From: Burkholderiaceae bacterium
GTDB taxonomy: Bacteria; Pseudomonadota; Gammaproteobacteria; Burkholderiales; Burkholderiaceae_D
Assembly: GCA_031261905.1 (NCBI GenBank)
Contig: JAISIS010000204.1
Span: 1 to 9,589 of the forward strand
DNA length: 9,589 nucleotides
Reading direction: 5' to 3'
The stretch's first letter is position 1, and the number at the start of each line of letters is the position of its first letter. This document shows positions 7,551 to 9,589 of the stretch, piece after piece. The translations under genes were made by a program, and so were the position numbers. The notes below the pieces were generated by a model. That model had not been told where the DNA came from and made no database searches. It was given only the letters and a program-made list of their open reading frames with translations.

Positions 7551-8664
7551 ATTTGCGAAAAATCTCGCCATTGGCGCACATGCGCGTTGCGGCGACAATC
7601 TCGTCTTCAAGATTAATGGCAAGGTTGCTATCCTTGTCCAGGATCAGGTTCAGAAAGTCAAGCAGGTTTCTGGCGTAAAGCGCCGAAGCATCCGCTGCGA
7701 CGAGAGTAGCCAGATTTGGTATGCCAATAATCTGCACACCGTATCGGTTAACGGTTTTTCCCAGTTCTGAGAGCGCGCAATTGCCGCCTCTCTCCACCGC
7801 CATATCCACAATGACGGAACCGGGTTTCATGGATTTGACCATCTCTTCGGAAATCAGCACAGGCGCTTTCCTGCCGGGGATCAACGCAGTGGTGATGATG
7901 ATGTCGGCCTGTTTGGCACGCTCATGGACCAGTGCCGCCTGGCGTTTCATCCATGCTTCCGGCATGGGACGGGCATAACCGCCGACCCCTTCCGCAATTT
8001 CCTTTTCTTCATCGGTTTCATAGGGCACGTCAATGAATTTTGCGCCCAGGGATTCCACTTGTTCCTTGACGGGGGGGCGAACATCGGATGCTTCAATTAC
8101 GGCGCCCAGGCGCTTTGCTGTGGCGATAGCCTGCAGGCCGGCAACACCAACGCCCATGATGAGCACGCGGGCCGCCTTGACGGTGCCTGCGGCAGTCATC
8201 AGCATCGGCATGAAGCGCTGGTATGTGTCTGCCGCCATCATCACCGCCTTGTAGCCCGCAATATTGGCCTGTGAAGACAAGACGTCAAGCGATTGCGCCC
8301 TTGATATACGGGGTGCGGCCTCAAGCGCAAAGGCCGTCAGCCCCTGTGCCGCCATTCTTGCGATATTTTCCGCATCAAAAGGGTCCAGCATGCCGATGAG
8401 GACAGTACCGGGCTTCATCTGCGGCAGTTCGGCTTCGGTTGGCGCGCGTACCTTCAGGACAATGTCGCAGGCAAAAGCCTCGGCGGCACTGCCGGTACGG
8501 GCGCCTGCGTCCTGATAAACCGTGTCGGGAATGCTGGAATGGATGCCCGCGCCTGTTTCCACAATAATCTGGTGGTTTTTTGCAAGCAATTTCCGGATGG
8601 TTTCCGGCGTGGCAGCCACACGAGTTTCACCTTCTATCGTCTCGGCAGGTATGCCGATCTTCAT
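7549..8664 (-). CDS. pntAA: PntAA, NAD(H)-binding part of the transhydrogenase alpha subunit
   Basis: PntAA is the soluble dI domain of proton-translocating transhydrogenase. It binds NAD(H) on the cytoplasmic side and passes hydride to NADP+ on the PntB dIII domain. The 371-residue protein has the N-terminal half of the alanine dehydrogenase/PNT family (GIPAETIEGETRVAATPETI at residues 4-23). It keeps the R-Q-D loop residues (Arg119, Gln124, Asp127 in PRISRAQSLD), SSQANIAGYKAV (130-141), and the Rossmann nucleotide site GVGVAGLQAIATAKRLGA (171-188) with the acidic/serine segment EASDVRPPVKEQ. No membrane helices are present, so the alpha subunit is split and completed by pntAB beyond panD. 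The start is certain: GGAGGAG stands just upstream with 6 nt from GGAGG to the ATG. It is the first gene of the operon and is read from the intergenic region toward pntB. Alanine dehydrogenase is the closest alternative, excluded by the pnt neighbours. Confidence 0.96.
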   Translation of the reverse strand: MKIGIPAETIEGETRVAATPETIRKLLAKNHQIIVETGAGIHSSIPDTVYQDAGARTGSAAEAFACDIVLKVRAPTEAELPQMKPGTVLIGMLDPFDAENIARMAAQGLTAFALEAAPRISRAQSLDVLSSQANIAGYKAVMMAADTYQRFMPMLMTAAGTVKAARVLIMGVGVAGLQAIATAKRLGAVIEASDVRPPVKEQVESLGAKFIDVPYETDEEKEIAEGVGGYARPMPEAWMKRQAALVHERAKQADIIITTALIPGRKAPVLISEEMVKSMKPGSVIVDMAVERGGNCALSELGKTVNRYGVQIIGIPNLATLVAADASALYARNLLDFLNLILDKDSNLAINLEDEIVAATRMCANGEIFRK

Positions 8665-8668
8665 ATAA

Positions 8669-8675
8669 CTCCTCC
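8669..8675 (-). promoter_or_regulatory. Strong ribosome binding site of pntAA
   Basis: The minus strand reads GGAGGAG ending 4 nt before the ATG at 8664, the best Shine-Dalgarno match in the window. It fixes the pntAA start. Confidence 0.8.
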
Positions 8676-8680
8676 AAACG

Positions 8681-8704
8681 AAAGGCTTTTTTCAAAAGCC
8701 CTTT
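8681..8704 (-). promoter_or_regulatory. Stem-loop in the pnt leader
   Basis: GGCTTTT (8684-8690) and AAAAGCC (8694-8700) are perfectly complementary with a three-base loop. Flanking AAA (8681-8683) and TTT (8702-8704) extend the stem past a bulged C. If transcription starts near 8698, this hairpin would form at or near the very 5' end of the mRNA and lie 5 nt before the GGAGGAG site. It could protect the 5' end or modulate translation. No U-tract follows on either strand, so I do not call it a terminator. Confidence 0.5.
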
Positions 8705-8735
8705 ATAATACACAATTTTTTGATTGAGAAATCAA
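8705..8735 (-). promoter_or_regulatory. Candidate promoter of pntAA-panD-pntAB-pntB
   Basis: On the minus strand TATTAT (8710-8705) resembles a -10 box and TTGATT (8735-8730) a -35 box, with a long 19-nt spacer. It is the most A+T-rich stretch of the intergenic region and lies just before a strong ribosome binding site. The -35 box is one arm of an inverted repeat (8719-8736), so a repressor or activator could act there. Confidence 0.45.
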
Positions 8736-8736
8736 A
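8719..8736. repeat. Inverted repeat TTTGATT-GAGA-AATCAAA
   Basis: Two perfect 7-bp arms separated by 4 bp overlap the likely -35 region of the pnt promoter. The placement and symmetry suit a dimeric regulator. The outer TTGAT/ATCAA halves resemble FNR half sites but are 6 bp apart, not the 4 bp FNR requires. Confidence 0.5.
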
Positions 8737-8807
8737 TAAGTGCGAAAATACACGCATTTGTTGCCACTATCCTGTGAAAAAGCCGTGAACTCTTTCACTT
8801 TCAGTGT

Positions 8808-8848
8808 GCCGGGCGGACAGTTGACCATGAAACCGCCTGGCGCCGGGC
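8808..8848. repeat. G+C-rich competing inverted repeats upstream of the NUDIX gene
   Basis: GCCGGGCGG (8808-8816) can pair with CCGCCTGGC (8833-8841) over nine positions including one G-T wobble. The overlapping GCCTGG (8835-8840) can instead pair with CCGGGC (8843-8848) in a tight hairpin. The middle element is shared, so the two stems exclude each other. No T-tract follows the tight hairpin on the plus strand, so it is not a simple terminator. Function is unknown. Confidence 0.35.
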
Positions 8849-8875
8849 AAAAAAGCGGTCAGTGAATCCGTACGT

Positions 8876-8881
8876 TACAAT
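8876..8881 (+). promoter_or_regulatory. Candidate -10 box of nudJ-mnmA
   Basis: TACAAT differs from the sigma-70 -10 consensus at one base and lies 20 nt before the ATG at 8902, leaving a short leader that still holds the AGGGA ribosome binding site. No convincing -35 hexamer is seen at the right distance, so confidence is low. Confidence 0.35.
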
Positions 8882-8901
8882 AATAACCTGACAGGGAAAA
8901 A

Positions 8902-9589
<688 letters not shown>

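Noticed and set aside
8071..8077. Run of seven G in pntAA as a possible phase-variable tract
   Set aside because: It encodes the conserved RPPVK segment in frame, is short for slipped-strand variation, and lies in a housekeeping metabolic gene.
8720..8735. FNR/ANR box (TTGAT...ATCAA) upstream of pntAA
   Set aside because: The half sites match but are 6 bp apart; the FNR consensus requires 4. I report it only as an inverted repeat.
8835..8848. Rho-independent terminator before nudJ
   Set aside because: The hairpin is followed by A residues on the plus strand and preceded by T residues on the minus strand, so neither direction has the required U-tract after the stem.

Overview
This window looks like core chromosome of a Gram-negative betaproteobacterium, most likely Burkholderiales. 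The evidence is an outer-membrane LPS-assembly gene (lptD) followed by its periplasmic chaperone gene (surA), divergent from an amgK-murU peptidoglycan-recycling pair, plus a betaproteobacterial-style NUDIX gene in front of mnmA. Base composition looks moderate, near half G+C and lower than most Burkholderiales. An Oxalobacter-like member of the Oxalobacteraceae would fit, but that is a guess from style and not a proven assignment. I see no transposase, integrase, phage gene, CRISPR array, tRNA or rRNA.

Layout: (1) 1-3453, minus strand: lptD followed by surA, which runs off the left edge. Together they form an outer-membrane biogenesis operon. (2) 3454-3567: a short divergent promoter region. 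(3) 3568-5352, plus strand: amgK and murU, a two-step route from MurNAc to UDP-MurNAc. (4) 5351-5400: a compact convergent terminator region. (5) 5402-8664, minus strand: a four-gene operon pntAA-panD-pntAB-pntB. The three pnt genes encode a split-alpha-subunit, proton-translocating NAD(P) transhydrogenase, and the aspartate decarboxylase gene panD sits between the two halves of the alpha subunit. (6) 8665-8901: a 237-bp divergent intergenic region rich in inverted repeats. (7) 8902-9589, plus strand: a NudJ-like NUDIX hydrolase gene and the start of mnmA (tRNA 2-thiouridylase), which runs off the right edge.

Functionally the left half serves the cell envelope: SurA and LptD for outer-membrane and LPS assembly, AmgK and MurU for murein recycling. 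The right half serves cofactors: transhydrogenase for NADPH, PanD for beta-alanine and hence pantothenate/CoA, a NUDIX pyrophosphatase, and tRNA thiolation. The most noteworthy item is panD inside the transhydrogenase operon. The rest is ordinary housekeeping, and I see no convincing undescribed system. Secondary points are an LptD whose mature form has only two cysteines, the start-codon choices for surA and amgK, and the palindromes between pntAA and nudJ.
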